Notes under the pieces: generated by a model
Database searches by the model: none
Told to the model about the DNA's origin: nothing
The model's input: only the letters and a program-made list of their open reading frames with translations
Made by a program: the position numbers and the translations under genes
NCBI GenBank assembly: GCA_016987375.1
Contig: PJRA01000220.1
Span: 422,694 to 486,693 of the forward strand
Length of the DNA: 64,000 nt
Source of the DNA: Brachionus koreanus
Lineage: Eukaryota; Rotifera; Eurotatoria; Ploima; Brachionidae
Direction of reading: 5' to 3'
Shown: positions 11,677 through 23,901 of the stretch, piece by piece
Numbering within the stretch: the first letter of the stretch is position 1
Layout of the letters: each line of letters opens with the position of its first letter

Positions 11677-12152
11677 TTAATCTGACAAATTTTTAAAACC
11701 ATCTTTCCTTAAATTATAGTGTTAATTGGTAAAGCACTTTTAATATTAGTTGAATAATTTTCTCTTAAAATACATTTTTTCAAATAAATCACAATCATTT
11801 TGCACAGATTTTGCACACTACCGCTGTAGGTGAAACAACAATGGTTTCAACTAAAATTTTTGAAATATTTTTATTTGTATGAAAGCAATCAAACAAGGCC
11901 GTCAATTGTTGAAGCAGTATTTGCAAGAAATTGGTTGTACTGACACCATAATTGATGTTAGATCGGCACGCTTGAGGTCTTTGCTTGGCAAAGCGAATTC
12001 TAATCAAGCTTCTGAACAATCAATGGACCTTTTGACACAGACAGATCCATTGTCGTCTATAGTGAACGGAAATAAACAGTTACTACAATTGAGCATTAAT
12101 TCGAACAATAAACGTGTGTCAACAAACAAGACGAATGGTAGTTTTAGTTCCA
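11677..12152 (+). pseudogene. Inverted partial copy of a striatin exon and flanking intron
   Basis: 11885-12152 matches the reverse complement of 18662-18929, part of striatin exon 3, over 268 bp with no gaps and only about three mismatches by eye (one changes Gly to Val). Upstream, about 11677-11855 matches the reverse complement of about 19790-19965 from striatin intron 2 with clear divergence. A short piece near 11850-11872 matches the intron at about 19056-19078. The copy is therefore a mosaic of three source blocks in order, with the sequence between them missing. An 88-codon frame stays open through the coding part but stops just after the match ends. There is no promoter, coiled coil or WD repeats. 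Probably non-functional. Confidence 0.85.
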
Positions 12153-12814
12153 TTTAATCAATTTAAGGTCACAAGATAAAGTAAAATTTTTACTTTACAA
12201 CAAGACTTATTTAACGAGTTACTGCTGTTGCTGATGACCTATTACTTTATGAGTTTCAAAATTTTCATTTTTTAATTTTTAAATTTAATAAACAAAGAAT
12301 TATAAGTATCATTTGAAAAGCATTCAATTTTGTTTATTTAACATATAATATCACATAATGTTTTAGAATTAGAAAGATAAATATTTTAAAGTTTAAAAAT
12401 CTTAAACAAGAATTAATTTCATTCAATTAGAAACAGTAAATTGGCACTACATAGCTAAAAATACTACCATTCTACTGAATCTTTTATTGATAATAGCAAA
12501 TTTGACTAAATCTAATAAAGTGCAAATAAAAATTTCTATCAAATTTTCATTGCAGTAACGAGTAGACGCTGTATGCAAAAAAATCTAGCTTTTATTATTT
12601 CATTGCAGTTATAGCATTTTAAACAGGCTCAAGAGCATTTTATTTTGAAGCCTTGATTGAAAAATTTAACTAAAAGCTTAAAGAAACTTCAAATAATTAA
12701 AATGTGTGCATATTCTTAATTACTTTTTTAGTTTAATAATTAATCTTTTTTTTTTCTTAATATGGCTAGTTTGTTTGAATTTGCATGTTTGAAGTCTAAA
12801 GTTAATATTTGAAA
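12153..12814. other. Intergenic with a dispersed repeat
   Basis: No gene seen. About 12319-12380 (containing TTATTTAACATATAATAT) resembles 49827-49888, so it is a low-copy dispersed repeat. It lies upstream of the heptad-repeat gene and may include its promoter. Confidence 0.45.
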
Positions 12815-13457
12815 ATGAATGTTGAAGCAATGAATGATTATATTAATACATCAATTGAGGCTTTTGAAATGTTGAGAAATTTAACACCCCAAATAATAAA
12901 CATCGGTCAAGTTGCTCAAGGATTTCAGAATTTTCCTTTAGTCCAAAATCAAATTTTGAATGGTTTAAATCAAATAAATCAAAGCTTAGACCGAATGGAT
13001 GAACGCTTTGACCAAGTTGACCAGCGCCTTGATCAAATGGATGAACGCCTTGACCAAGTAGATGGTCGACTTAACCAAATGAATCAGTGTCTTGTTAAAA
13101 TAGATGGGGATCTTGAGCAAATAGAAGAAAACGCTACAGGAAGAGCTATTAACTCTTCATGCTTACGTAACGAATCTACTATATATTGGATAAAGGTTAT
13201 TTAAAAAATTTCAAGTCTTTTATTTTTTTTAAAATAATTAATTTAAAGCCATTTTTCAATTTAAATTTTATTTTAAAATTCTTAAGCGCAATGGCCAAAT
13301 ACCTAATGATTCAGTCCCAACATTAAGAGACTTTAAACAATTGAACTATGCTCAGGTTTCAAGAATTTTGAGATTTTATGACCTTGAGCGTGAAAGAAGA
13401 TCAATCGAAAACAGAAGCAAATTGGGAAAGTTTCTTGGCATTCCTTTTTATCATTAG
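12815..13457 (+). CDS. Heptad-repeat protein of unknown function, fungal-like architecture
   Basis: Two exons, 12815-13195 and 13287-13457, joined in phase 0 through a 91-bp GT..AG intron, give 183 residues. The N-terminal third is helical. Then come repeats of the type RLDQMDERLDQVDG (about residues 65-110), predicted as an amphipathic coiled coil. After these comes ATGRAINSS, then RNGQIPNDSVPTLRDF, and a C-terminal block LNYAQVSRILRFYDLE followed by a basic tail. From memory this order (R-D-Q-M-D repeats, an RxxNSS turn, NGxxIPxxxxxT, then an L-rich segment) occurs in uncharacterised fungal proteins; that is recall, not a search. Start: the first ATG, since an upstream TTG in frame is unlikely in an animal. 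A possible fragment of a relative lies near 1705-1775. No function is assigned. Confidence 0.7.
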
Positions 13458-14044
13458 ATTTTTCATAATTTTCAAATTTTGTACCATCTAAAACAACTCG
13501 ACAAAATTAAATAATTTTATGTCCATAATTCAAGCTATTTTATTTCATAATTTAATCAAATAATCAAAAATTAACTTTTTTTTATTTTATTTTTTAATTT
13601 TTAAATAATAGAGTGTATTTCTTGACATAATAGTTTTAAGAAAAAAAAAACTAATATTTTAGTTAGATTTAATTCGAAAAAAGAGTAGAAAAAAAAAAGT
13701 TAAAGAAGATAAAAATTTGACGATCAATTAGGTATTTTGATTCTGTCAGAATAATTTAATTTATCTTTTAAATGTGAACAATCTCTGACCTCAATGTGGG
13801 TAAAAACTCAGCCGTTTGATTTTTACAATTTTACCTTTGGAGCATAGCCATGTTTCTTAACAAAAAGACTTATTTTACAGTAGGGAAAAAACAATCAATC
13901 TTATTGATTTCTGAAAGGCATCGATCATTTTAGACCAAGAGCGGGCTTCAACGAATAAAAAATATTAATACAAAAAAATGAAAGGATAAAAAAATCGACG
14001 AAATGATGGAAAGCAAAGTTCATTCTATTAGAGAATAGTGTGGC
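13458..14044. other. Intergenic between convergent genes
   Basis: AT-rich gap between the 3' ends of the heptad-repeat gene (+) and striatin (-). It holds both 3' untranslated regions. No gene seen. Confidence 0.4.
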
Positions 14045-17000
14045 TTAGACGTAAATTTTTACTATGGCGTCGGCTCCACCACTAGCTATAAACGGCTTGG
14101 TAGCATGAAACGCCACACAATTTATGGACTCGTCGTATTTTTTTCTGTGCGATGTCATCTCTTGAATGCAGTTTTTGTTCTCCAAATTCCACAAACGTAT
14201 CGAACAATCATGGCCTTAAGATAAAATGAAAATTTAAAGCAAAAACTTGTGCCATTCAAAATCACTTACTCGAAGATAGTAAATAATTGCATGTTGGATC
14301 AACAGCTATGTCTGTACAAGCGTCTTGATGAGCCACCATGTGATAGACCATTTTACCTGAGTTTAAGTCGAAGAAGCGAATTTTTTTGTCCTCATGTGCG
14401 CTCACTATCAGAGAAGAGCCCGGTTGGCTAATTACTTTATAGCAATGAGTATCTTTGAATTAATAAAAATATAAAAAAAAATAAAATTTTTTTTCAAAAA
14501 TAAAATTTTTTAGTTTTTTTATTTACTTGTACTTGAGTCAAAAAAATCAAATCTGCCCACTGACTTTGAAGTCTCCAGGTCATACAAAATGTGATGTGAG
14601 GGACCAAAGCTCGTAATAATCTTAGAATTTTCATTATTTATAAAGTCAACACTGGTCGGTATGCCTTCGGAGTTATCCTCGTTCAAACAACTTAGAGATG
14701 ACGAGGACGCATCGTCCAGCTCGTCCACACTAAACGGATTCCACACTCGAACGCTTCCATCAGCCGAAACACTCACTAAAGTGTTATCTACTAAGCTCAA
14801 ATTCCAAACAGCGTCTTTATGGCCTTTTAGATTTTTAACAAAAACATTTGGATCTGAAAAAAATTAATTTTTTCAATTAAATTATTTTAATTTTTTTTGT
14901 CTAACTTACTGTAAGGATCATATTGGTCTACGGTATCATGATTGGGCATGTTCCATACGATTATTTTTGAGTCGAGACCAGAGCTGATTGCATGATCACC
15001 TGATGGGGTTATCAAAAGAGACAGAACCGCTCCCGTGTGCTTTCGAAATGTATACAATGGTTCAATATCAGTATTTGAATTTCTATTAAAAAGAAAATTG
15101 TATTTTTACAATTGTTTAATATAATTAAAAAAATTTAATCTCATTTAAAGGAAATTCGAAACATGGGTTATGTTTCGGAATAAGTAGTAGCTTCTCACTC
15201 CTTAGCATAACTTATTTAATTAATAAATGTTTAAGCTTTAAACCTCTTTTAATTTTAATATCATAACTAGTGGCTTAGGCAGATGATCTCAACCAATTTT
15301 AACACTAAAATTTAATCATGAAAAATCTAAACGCTTTCAGTGATTGGGATGGTGATTTGGTCCTTAGAAATAAGATAAATTTAATGATGAAAAAGATTTT
15401 TGTTCATGCTTACTTAATTAAGTTAATATATTTAAGTTAATGATCAATTATTAATAAACATTGAACTTTAACTGTGAAAATTTGCTTCTAAAATAAAATT
15501 AATTGTCAAAAATTGCTTAAAACTATTTTTAAAATAATTTTTTTTATTAGAATAAATATAATTCGGTTCATTTAGTTCTATTATAGCATGATTTTAGTTA
15601 ATTTTTAATAAAGCAAAAACAAAAACTATCAATTGATTAGTACATTTAAGCCTAATTTTTGTTTCTAATTTAAGTAACAAGTTCCTTTTCGTTTAATCAT
15701 TGTTTTCTTTTTTATAATAGTTATTAATTAGCATTAAAAAAAAATTATTAGTTAACTATTAAAAAACCCTTTTGTTCACTAAATCAGCATAATTTTTGCG
15801 ATTACACAACAGATAGGATACTTGTAAAATCTCTCGTATGAATTAACAAAAAGAACGATTAGGAAGTTGAAATTTTTTATTTAAGTAAAATTAAATCAGG
15901 TAAATTTTATAAAATTGACTAATACAGCACCAAAAGTATATAGCAAACTAATTAAGACTAAGGTTTGATTAGATTTAATTTTTTTTTCAAGGAACAAAAT
16001 TGCATATAGTGTTTTTAATGGCAAGAAAAAATGAGATAGATATAGATCAAAAAATTAAAATTTTTCAATAAAAAAAATTATCTATTTGTTTATATGTATC
16101 GAGCTTGTGCTCCTTCAAATTAAAATATAAAGGGCAGCCTTATTTCTACACTGTGTTGCAGTAAAATATTTTATACATACACTGATCATATAAATGCGTT
16201 GAAAATAGTTTTCAAAGACCAAAAAAGTTTTAAGATTTAGTTAATGTTCTATTTCAAAAATGGAGATATATACGCCCGAATATATAAATCTGGAATTTTT
16301 TGACCAAAAATTTAATGCTTATTCAGAGTTTAAAAACGAGCTAGATTCTTGGTGCAATGACAACAAACTTCCAATAAAAATTCGAAGTTCACAATTAATA
16401 AAAGATGATTGTGTTTTGTCTAAGCAAAGTGTCTAAAAAATTCCATAAGATAAAAAATCTCTGTGAAGAAATTACAAATCTAGTTTGTTCAGCTGGCGAA
16501 AATGAGTTTTTATCACAAAAAAGTCAACTTGAGTCATATTTGAAAAGTTTGCAGACAAACAATGTTCAAAATAGTCAAAATAGTCAACCTTTTAGTTCTC
16601 AAGCACCATTTCTTAATACTTCTACACCTAAATCTAGAAGGACTCTCGATTTTAGTGATGTCTATATACTTCTATTAATCCGGTGAGTGATGAATTAGAA
16701 ATAGACGATGTCCAATTAGCTGAACAGTCTGATATGTATGAGCTATCACCTAAAATAATAGTAAACAAAGTTCTTAATCGTGTGGGAGTCCTATTGGGAC
16801 CAATAAAAAATTTGGCTACTTTAATATCAACAAAAGAAAAACACAGCCTGCTGGCGAGACACCGATTTCTAAACGAACAAGATCCAAAAACTTTTAATCT
16901 TAATAAGAAATATTTGCGATTATTTTTAGTTTTTTACCGTTAATTTTGTATTTTGTTACTTAAATCAATAAATTAATTTTTTCTAGATTGTGTGTATTAT

Positions 17001-20000
17001 AAAGAAATTTAGATTAAATGTAGGAATAAAATATTTTATTGTAACACAGTGTAGGAATAGTCACTCCGAAATATAAATTAAAAGTTAAATTAAATAAAGT
17101 AAGTTAGTAAAAAAAAATTAAAAAAAAAAACAAAAAAAAATAGATTAAATAATTTAAAAAATATATATATAAAAAAATTTTAAAACTATATAATTTTTAA
17201 ATATTTGATAGTATAGGAAAAAAATTTTTTTGTAAAAATTCTATAATGTTTTTGGTTTTAGACAACTTATCCTATTTGAGTGTTATTATATAATTTAATG
17301 TCTTGAATAACATCGCTTTTTAGTTCATCAACCATTGGACTAAATCTAATTTTTCAAATGAATCAAAAATGATGCCTAAGAATTTGACTTATTCCTCATT
17401 ATTTGCCTCATCATTAATTTTAAGTTCAAGATTGCTAAGCTTTTATTTTCCATTTGAAAAGACATTTTTCAACTTTCTTTATGTACTTCATTTGCAAATC
17501 ACCTGCAAAACGAAGAGAGTGATAGTAATTTATTTTAATTCTTTTTGGTATGTTACATATGAAAATGGTAAAATGAAGTGGACTGATTACTGATCCTTTA
17601 AGAGCTCTTGTTTTAATAAAGTATTAAGCACTCAAATGTCCATTTACATTTACTCTAAAAGATCTTAAATGCAGAAACGATCTTATCCAATAGATAAGAT
17701 AAAGAAGTAGATTAATTTTTATTAGCTTATAATCAGTCAATCATGTCAAACTCTATCAAAAGCATTAGAAACGAAAGAAAAATCATACTTTTTGCTATTT
17801 ATAGTTGATTTATCCAAATTCCACAATTTTATAGTCTGATCTTCTGAACCCGATAAAAGTACAGATTCAGTTGTATGAAATGCAAGACACCTAATTGAAT
17901 CAAAGTGTCCACGTAATGTATGCTTGTTAACTATTGTTTTGCGTGTTGACTAAAAATTTTTAATTAATTATTTATTAATTAAATTGGTTTAAAATAACCT
18001 ACGTCAATAAGCGTTTCATCACTAATACCAGTCATATTAATCGTATTTCCTACACTAATACGTGACAATTCACCTAAATTTGACTCATTCGTAAAACTGT
18101 CATCCTCTAAAGAAAACAAGTTATTAGGCGCATTAAATTTCAATTTTTCATTTTTAGTATTGGGTGATGAGTCAACACTAGTAGGACTTTTATTGCCCAT
18201 AATGGAAACATTTGACTGTACATTATTCGATGTATCATTTTGATTTTCATTCGATTGTTCGCTCAAGTTGACAATCATGGCTTGAAGAGCCGACCGATTT
18301 GGTCGATGGGTGTTGACCATGCTGTGCTGGGCCTCCATTTTGGCGTTTTTTGCCGACTTTCGGTCTTTTTTATACTGTTCAGTTAATTTATTTAGTTGAG
18401 CTTTGTCCACATTCCAATCAATGTCCGAGCTAGACGATGATTCAGAAGACAAAAATGCAAACTCTTTTAGCGCGTCCTCAGTGTCCAAATCAGTATCTAG
18501 ATTATTTTTGTCATTGGCATCCTCATCTCCCATTTCTTCATCGTCGTCATAAAACGCGCTCGTATTCGTTTGATCACTGGTAACCCCGCTAAGCGAGATT
18601 ACATTCTGACTCTTTTCATCTGACTCATTTTCGCTTAGCTTAAGAATTTTTTGAACCTCGTTGGAACTTAAGCTACCATTCGTCTTGTTTGTTGACCCAC
18701 GTTTATTGTTCGAATTAATGCTCAATTGTAGTAACTGTTTATTTCCGTTCACTATAGACGACAATGGATCTGTCTGTGTCAAAAGGTCCATTGATTGTTC
18801 AGAAGCTTGATTAGAATTCGCTTTGCCAAGCAAAGACCTCAAGCGTGCCGATCTAACATCAATTATGGTGTCAGTACAACCAATTTCTTGCAAATACTGC
18901 TTCAACAATTGACGGCCTTGTTTGATTGCGCTGGTGTTTGTTGTATTCTCTTTGTTAAGTATTGGATGCTGACTGATTGAAAATGAGCTGGTTTCATTTT
19001 CGTCTTTAATTTTGAAAATAAATTTTAAATTTAGATTTTTTTTTATTAAAATAAAAAAAAATATTTCAAAAATTTTATTTATTTAATTATCTTGAGTTAG
19101 TAATTTAGTATCAGAAAACAAGCTATCAAAGAAAAATTATTCAAGTCTGAAAATTATTTTTAATATCAAGCTTAGTTTTCTTGCTTTATTATCTAGCTAT
19201 AAAATTCTTAATTTCACAAATTAAAAACCAAAACTTATCTCCTATAAATTTACTTGTTAAACCTAATTTCAATTTTTAATAATATTTCTTTTATTTTAAT
19301 GAAAAAAAAACCCTGAAGGAGCGAAAGCCCAAAGACTATACAAAAAAATTGCTCATATTTAAAAAATTGATCCCTAAATGACTTATTTATCTCTTAAAAT
19401 CCTTAGGTTTATATGCACTAAAACAATGACAACTTCACAGTAATATTGAATAACCTAAACTTTATCAAGTGCAAAACGGAAAAGAAAATAGATATGAGTA
19501 GGTCAAAAAAGTTTTAGAAATTGATTCAGCTGTGATATAGCGATATCTCTGTCGATATCACTGGATTAGTTAAAGTTAAAATGGAGCATAAATAGCTGGA
19601 CCTAAACGTCTAACGAGGAGATGGGATAGACGGGCCCAAGGGTACTAATGTAAACATTACATCAGCATACAAAATTCTTACATGAACAGGCATTGTGAAA
19701 TCTCATACAAAAACACTAATACAAAAATTAAAAATTTCTATAATTTTTGTTCACAAATGGTCAAAAATTTGTGCTGCAGTTGAAACAACTGTTGTTTCAC
19801 CTACAGCGGAAGTGTGCAAAATCTGTGCAAATTGGTTGTGATTTATTTGAATGAATGTATCTCTATTTTAAGAGAAAATCATTAAACTGGTATTAAAGTT
19901 ACTGCACCATTGAACATTATACTTTATGGAAAGAAGGTTTTAAAAATTTTCCAGATTAAATTGTTTTGACGAAATAATTATGGTTTAGGAGTAACATTGT

Positions 20001-22204
20001 ACTAAAAAATGCAATTTAGCAAACCAATCGACTAGCTTGTCTACTTAAGTTAAATTCATTCAATTGATGTCGATGAGATAAATCTAAAATCAGGAACAGT
20101 TTAATTTTAAGTAATCAGTAAGCGAATCACTCTATATTTGAAAAATGTATCTTGTGTAAAGTAAAGTATTAGCGATTTTGAATAAATAAACCACTTATTT
20201 TGTTATTCGTTTAGATAATAAAATATGGCTTTTAAACAAAAATTTTTTATCATTTTTATTTTAAGTCTTTAATTTTCAAATTTGTTTTATCATAAAAATT
20301 CTAAGAATTTAAAAAATAAAAAATATTCCAGTTTTTTATTAAGAATGATTATGAATTGCTATATTAATTGATATATTAATGCCTTGTTTCATATTTTGAC
20401 AATTAAAATTCTGAAAAGCTTATTATAAAAAATTTAAAAAAATATATATTATTGGCAAAATGAAAATAATTTTACATCTTTACATTTTCATATTTTTAGA
20501 TTTTGTTGTGCAATTTTTCAGAAAATTAAAAAATCTCCTTCAAATTATTTGGAAAACAAAAATAAAATTAAAAAATTTCTTAAATATAACTTGAAAAAAC
20601 CTTAGTTTATTTGAAAAGGTTCTACACATTGTCACAAAATGAGCTAACCAGAGACATCACTTGAATTACAAAAATCGATTGTGAACTTAAGTTTTTGATA
20701 CAATGCATTAAAAAACTAGAAGAAAAGGTAGAGGAAAATCAATCAATTAACACACTAACAACTAGATAACTTAAACATAATTACAGCAGTGACGGTGATG
20801 TTGCGAGCAATTTTTTCTGAAGCATAGCAAATGTTCAAATATTTCAATTTAATGAAAACATTTTTTAACCAAAAAATGAAAGTTTAGATTTATTGTAGCT
20901 TTATTCACTATTATTTAGATGTGATTTTTCAAATTTTTGAAAATTTTTCAAAGAATAAATTGATGTTTAATAACATGCCCTATTACTGAGGTTAAGTATT
21001 AACAAAACATAAAAACGTGAATCTAAAAAAAAAACCCAACATAAACTAGAATTTAAATTTTGAATCCTAAAAAAAAAGTGAATTTTGAAATAAAAATGAT
21101 TTTATTGTTATTAAAACAAAAAAATATAGTTTCGTAAACAGTGTATAAACATAAAAAGTGAATAAAATATTATATGAAATTTAAAATAAAACTTAAAACT
21201 TTTCTTTTTAGTTGGTGTTCTATCAATAAGTTAAATTTTGATGATCATTAAATACGAGTTCTTTATCCGTTTTGTTGTTGAAATGTAAAAGAATGCCATA
21301 TATGAAGACGTTTTCAACTTTTTATGTGTTTTAATTTTGATTTTTGTTTTAAAATAATGTTTATGTTTTATTAACTTTATGTAGATACAAAATTTTTGTG
21401 TTAATTCATAAAACATGAAATTATATTTATGCTTGATTCACAGTTTATATGTTTTATTACCCTATTACTGTTAATATCAGATCAAAAATTTTTAAGAAAT
21501 TAATAAAAATTGTTGTAAAAAATCTATTTTTTGCTAAAATGAAAATCAAGTTCTAATTTAATCTTGGAATAAATTTACTACTTAATAAAAAAAAAACATT
21601 GTTTATTTAAGATGACCCTATCAATCGATAAATCAAGTTTAAATACTTATGTTTCTATAGAAACAAATAGAAACAAGATGCTGAAAATATTTGTATAAGA
21701 TAGCAACAAACCATTAACATTGTTGATGGAAGTGTTGGTTTTGGCGTCATTTTGCATGTTGGTTGAAGACGACGGATCGGATCCAAACTTTAATTTATGA
21801 TACTTGATTCTTTCTTGTTTTAAAGCTAATTCAAGCATTTTAATACGTCTTAGTAAATTATTTTTAAGATTTTCTTGTCCTCGGCGTTCGCCTTGCAAAA
21901 ACGAAATCTTTGTCTTCAAAATTAAAAATATTAATTTAAGCTAATTTAAAAAATTGAATTAGCTAACCATTAGCTCGGCTCTATCGAGCTCCCACTGCTG
22001 CCGCTCGAATTCAAACCGGTTCCATTCGTGCTGCAAAAAATGAAGTATTCCCGGCATGGAGTATGTATTGCTGGTCCTGTCCGACGCATTAGTCGGCTGT
22101 GTGCTGTTGGAAGAAGAGTTAGACGACGGGTTCATGGATGTGTTCACCTCTCCATTGGTGTTTATGCCCCCGCCTGACATCACCACATCATCTGATCGTT
22201 CCAT
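14045..22204 (-). CDS. STRN: Striatin, PP2A regulatory B''' subunit and STRIPAK scaffold
   Basis: Scaffold of the STRIPAK complex, linking PP2A to GCKIII kinases. Exons: 22204-21968, 21913-21712, 19003-18003, 17949-17789, 15082-14910, 14853-14527, 14452-14270 and 14214-14045. All junctions keep frame and give 817 residues (human striatin 780). N-terminus: a Ser/Asn-rich leader, then MPGILHFLQHEWNRFEFERQ (about 50-69) with the caveolin-binding-type FLQHEWNRF, followed by the coiled coil through about residue 125 (ISFLQGERRGQENL). The middle (exon 3) is acidic and disordered, with AIKQGRQLLKQYLQEIG conserved. WD40 repeats start at about residue 481 (GHFDSIRCLAFH, GSEDQTIKLW) and end with SHDCSIRLWNLENKNC and the C-terminal AIVKIYV typical of striatins. 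Introns 2 and 4 are large and carry transposons; the coding sequence looks intact. Confidence 0.95.
15083..16131. other. Striatin intron 4, distal part
   Basis: AT-rich intron between exon 5 and the MULE-like insertion. Nothing recognised. Confidence 0.4.
16132..17068 (+). mobile_element. MULE-like DNA transposon, internally deleted
   Basis: Terminal inverted repeats of about 40 bp: the left end carries TTTCTACACTGTGTTGCAGT, and the right end (17030-17068) is its near reverse complement. A perfect 9-bp direct repeat, AAATATAAA, flanks it at 16123-16131 and 17069-17077. A 9-bp duplication fits Mutator-like elements. Inside, on the + strand, about 16260-16437 encodes an N-terminal piece (EFKNELDSWCNDNKLPIKIR) like the zinc-finger/FAR1-type head of MULE transposases. 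About 16430-16943 encodes a tail-like piece (KFHKIKNLCEEITNLVCSAG) in another frame. The DDE core is absent, so it is a non-autonomous deletion derivative. It lies in striatin intron 4, opposite in orientation to the gene. Confidence 0.8.
17345..17790 (-). pseudogene. Degraded LINE reverse transcriptase in striatin intron 4
   Basis: The - strand shows reverse-transcriptase blocks in broken frames: SNAFDRV near 17765 (block A, DxxxAFD type), RALKGSVISPLHFTIFICNI near 17540-17600 (block B, QGSxxSPLLF type) and LSSFCR.FAN (block C region, normally FADD). Several stops and frame changes interrupt it, so it is long dead. It runs up to the exon 4 donor. The clade looks Jockey/I-like rather than the CR1-like element at 28 kb. 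Confidence 0.65.
19004..21711. other. Striatin intron 2
   Basis: 2.7-kb AT-rich intron. It includes the source sequence of the inverted partial copy (about 19056-19078 and 19790-19965), a half MITE (20454-20595) and a small GC-richer patch near 19595-19655. No nested gene seen. Confidence 0.5.
20454..20595. repeat. Partial copy of GGCAAA-type MITE (family A)
   Basis: Starts with GGCAAAATGAAAATAATTTT and continues like the left arm and centre of the complete copy at 43124-43326, but the right arm is missing. No target duplication can be assigned. Confidence 0.75.
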
Positions 22205-22460
22205 TTTGGATTTTTTTGTTCAAACTTGGCCTTTCTTTTAATTCACTGGAACAAAAGCATAAGTCTAAAATAAAATTTAAATTTATTTAGTCCAGTCACT
22301 TTTGAATGGCAAAAATTAAAATGAGAAAAAAGTGTTTTTTTATGTTATTCTAAATAACTCACGACTAATAAAATGCTCACACTGGATCTTGCTGTTTTAA
22401 ATTTAACACGAAGCTAGCATATTTGCATGCTATTATTAAAAAAATAATAAAAAATACAAA

Positions 22461-22520
22461 GAGAGAAAAAAAGAGAGAGTGATAGAGAGAGAGAGAGAGA
22501 GAACAAGAGAGGAGAGAGAG
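22461..22520. repeat. GA-rich tract upstream of striatin
   Basis: Imperfect GAGA repeat on the + strand (CT-rich on the gene's strand), about 255-315 bp upstream of the striatin start codon. A similar tract lies upstream of the V-ATPase B gene. It could be a GAGA-type promoter element or just a microsatellite. Confidence 0.6.
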
Positions 22521-22930
22521 TTATTTAAAATATTAATTATAATTTTAAGAATAATAAAAAATAATTTCTGTACGGGCCAAGTGTTTGAGGAAGAAATTGC
22601 AAGCGGCTTAGATAATTAGAATAAAGAGTTATGAATAATTTGAAATATTATAATTGCTGGTGGCCCTACTGCTATTTGAATTGATTGTTTGACTTGCCAA
22701 CAAAGACCAGCATTCATCACCCCCAAAATTTATAATTTTATTTTCTCATTTGAATGTTCTGTATACATCAACACTTAAATGAGAATGCAGATTTATGATT
22801 GAATTTCAACTGCGAATTTAAAAAATGTTTGCTTTGTTCAGAATTTTTTCTGTGTAAAGTAATCATTAACTTCGAGCAATAAATTAGACTTTGATTACAC
22901 AGAGCGTCGTTTGGCTTTTTTGATTTTGTC

Positions 22931-22989
22931 NNNNNNNNNNNNNNNNNNNNNNNNNNNNNNNNNNNNNNNNNNNNNNNNNNNNNNNNNNN
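22931..22989. other. Assembly gap (59 N)
   Basis: Run of 59 N in the region upstream of striatin. The true length may differ. Confidence 0.99.
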
Positions 22990-23736
22990 ATAATTTATCT
23001 TAGTTTCCTAGGTCTTTTTTTTTAAATTCAATCAAAAACACATAAGTGTTCCTTTTATTGACTTTATTTTTTAATTAAAAAATTTTAAATAGAACTGTTT
23101 TGACATGATGAATTAAATTAATTTTTTTAAATAGCAAATAAATCAATAATAATAATTTAATATAGGACGTCAATATACCTCAGCACAAATTTACAAAAAA
23201 TATCAGAAATTCAGTGATTTGAAAGTTCCTGTGTCTCATTACTTGCTATACTGTTGAATGAGTACAGAAGAAGTTTTAAATCTTTTTTTTGTGAACAATC
23301 TAATAATCCATTTTGTAATTGCTACCTTATCACAAATTTTTTTTTATACAACAAATAAATCAATATTGATATTTACCTAAATCTCAATAAAAAAATATGT
23401 TTATTTTTTTCTGAGTGAGCTAACGTTCAAAAAAAGATTTAGAAATAAAACAAAATAAAGTTCCAGTATTCATTAACATTGTAAGAAGTGCGACCCAAAA
23501 ATGCTAAAAAAAGAGGTCATTATTGGCCTAACGGTTGTACTAAATAAAAGCTTTGTTTTTTAAACTGAATTAGTATAAATTTTTAAATGCATTAATTAAT
23601 TATATGCTTTGCTTTGCTTATTTAATTCTAGAAAATTTTATAAATTGAAAACTTTAAATAAAATTTTTGAAATTTTGTGCTATTTTTGGTCCTTGAGTTT
23701 TTGTTTCACTTCAAAAAAAATATGCTTCTTTGCTCA
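22990..23736. other. Intergenic, nothing recognised
   Basis: AT-rich sequence between the assembly gap and the mariner relic. No gene seen. Confidence 0.4.
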
Positions 23737-23901
23737 ACTTTTGGAAAGGTAGCTTTGTTTCTTCAAGATAACACTAGATCTCATTCAGCTACAAGAACAA
23801 ATCACAAAAATAGAAGAGCTGAAAAGGTAGAACTTCTTTTTCATCCAGCTTATAATCCAGATGTTTTCATTGTAACACTAGGAAGCACGAGGGATTTTTA
23901 G
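23737..23901 (+). pseudogene. Tc1/mariner transposase fragment
   Basis: The frame reads VALFLQDNTRSHSATRTNHK followed by LLFHPAYNPDVF. This matches the mariner catalytic block around the second Asp (QDNARPH type) and the downstream PYSPDLAPSDY region (here AYNPD). Upstream and downstream parts are missing or scrambled. Only about 50 codons survive, so it is a relic. The sequence just after it is repeated at 46284-46440. Confidence 0.75.

Noticed and set aside
11795..12019. 74-codon frame on the - strand
   Set aside because: Antisense shadow of the copied striatin exon; the same frame appears antisense at 18795-18980.
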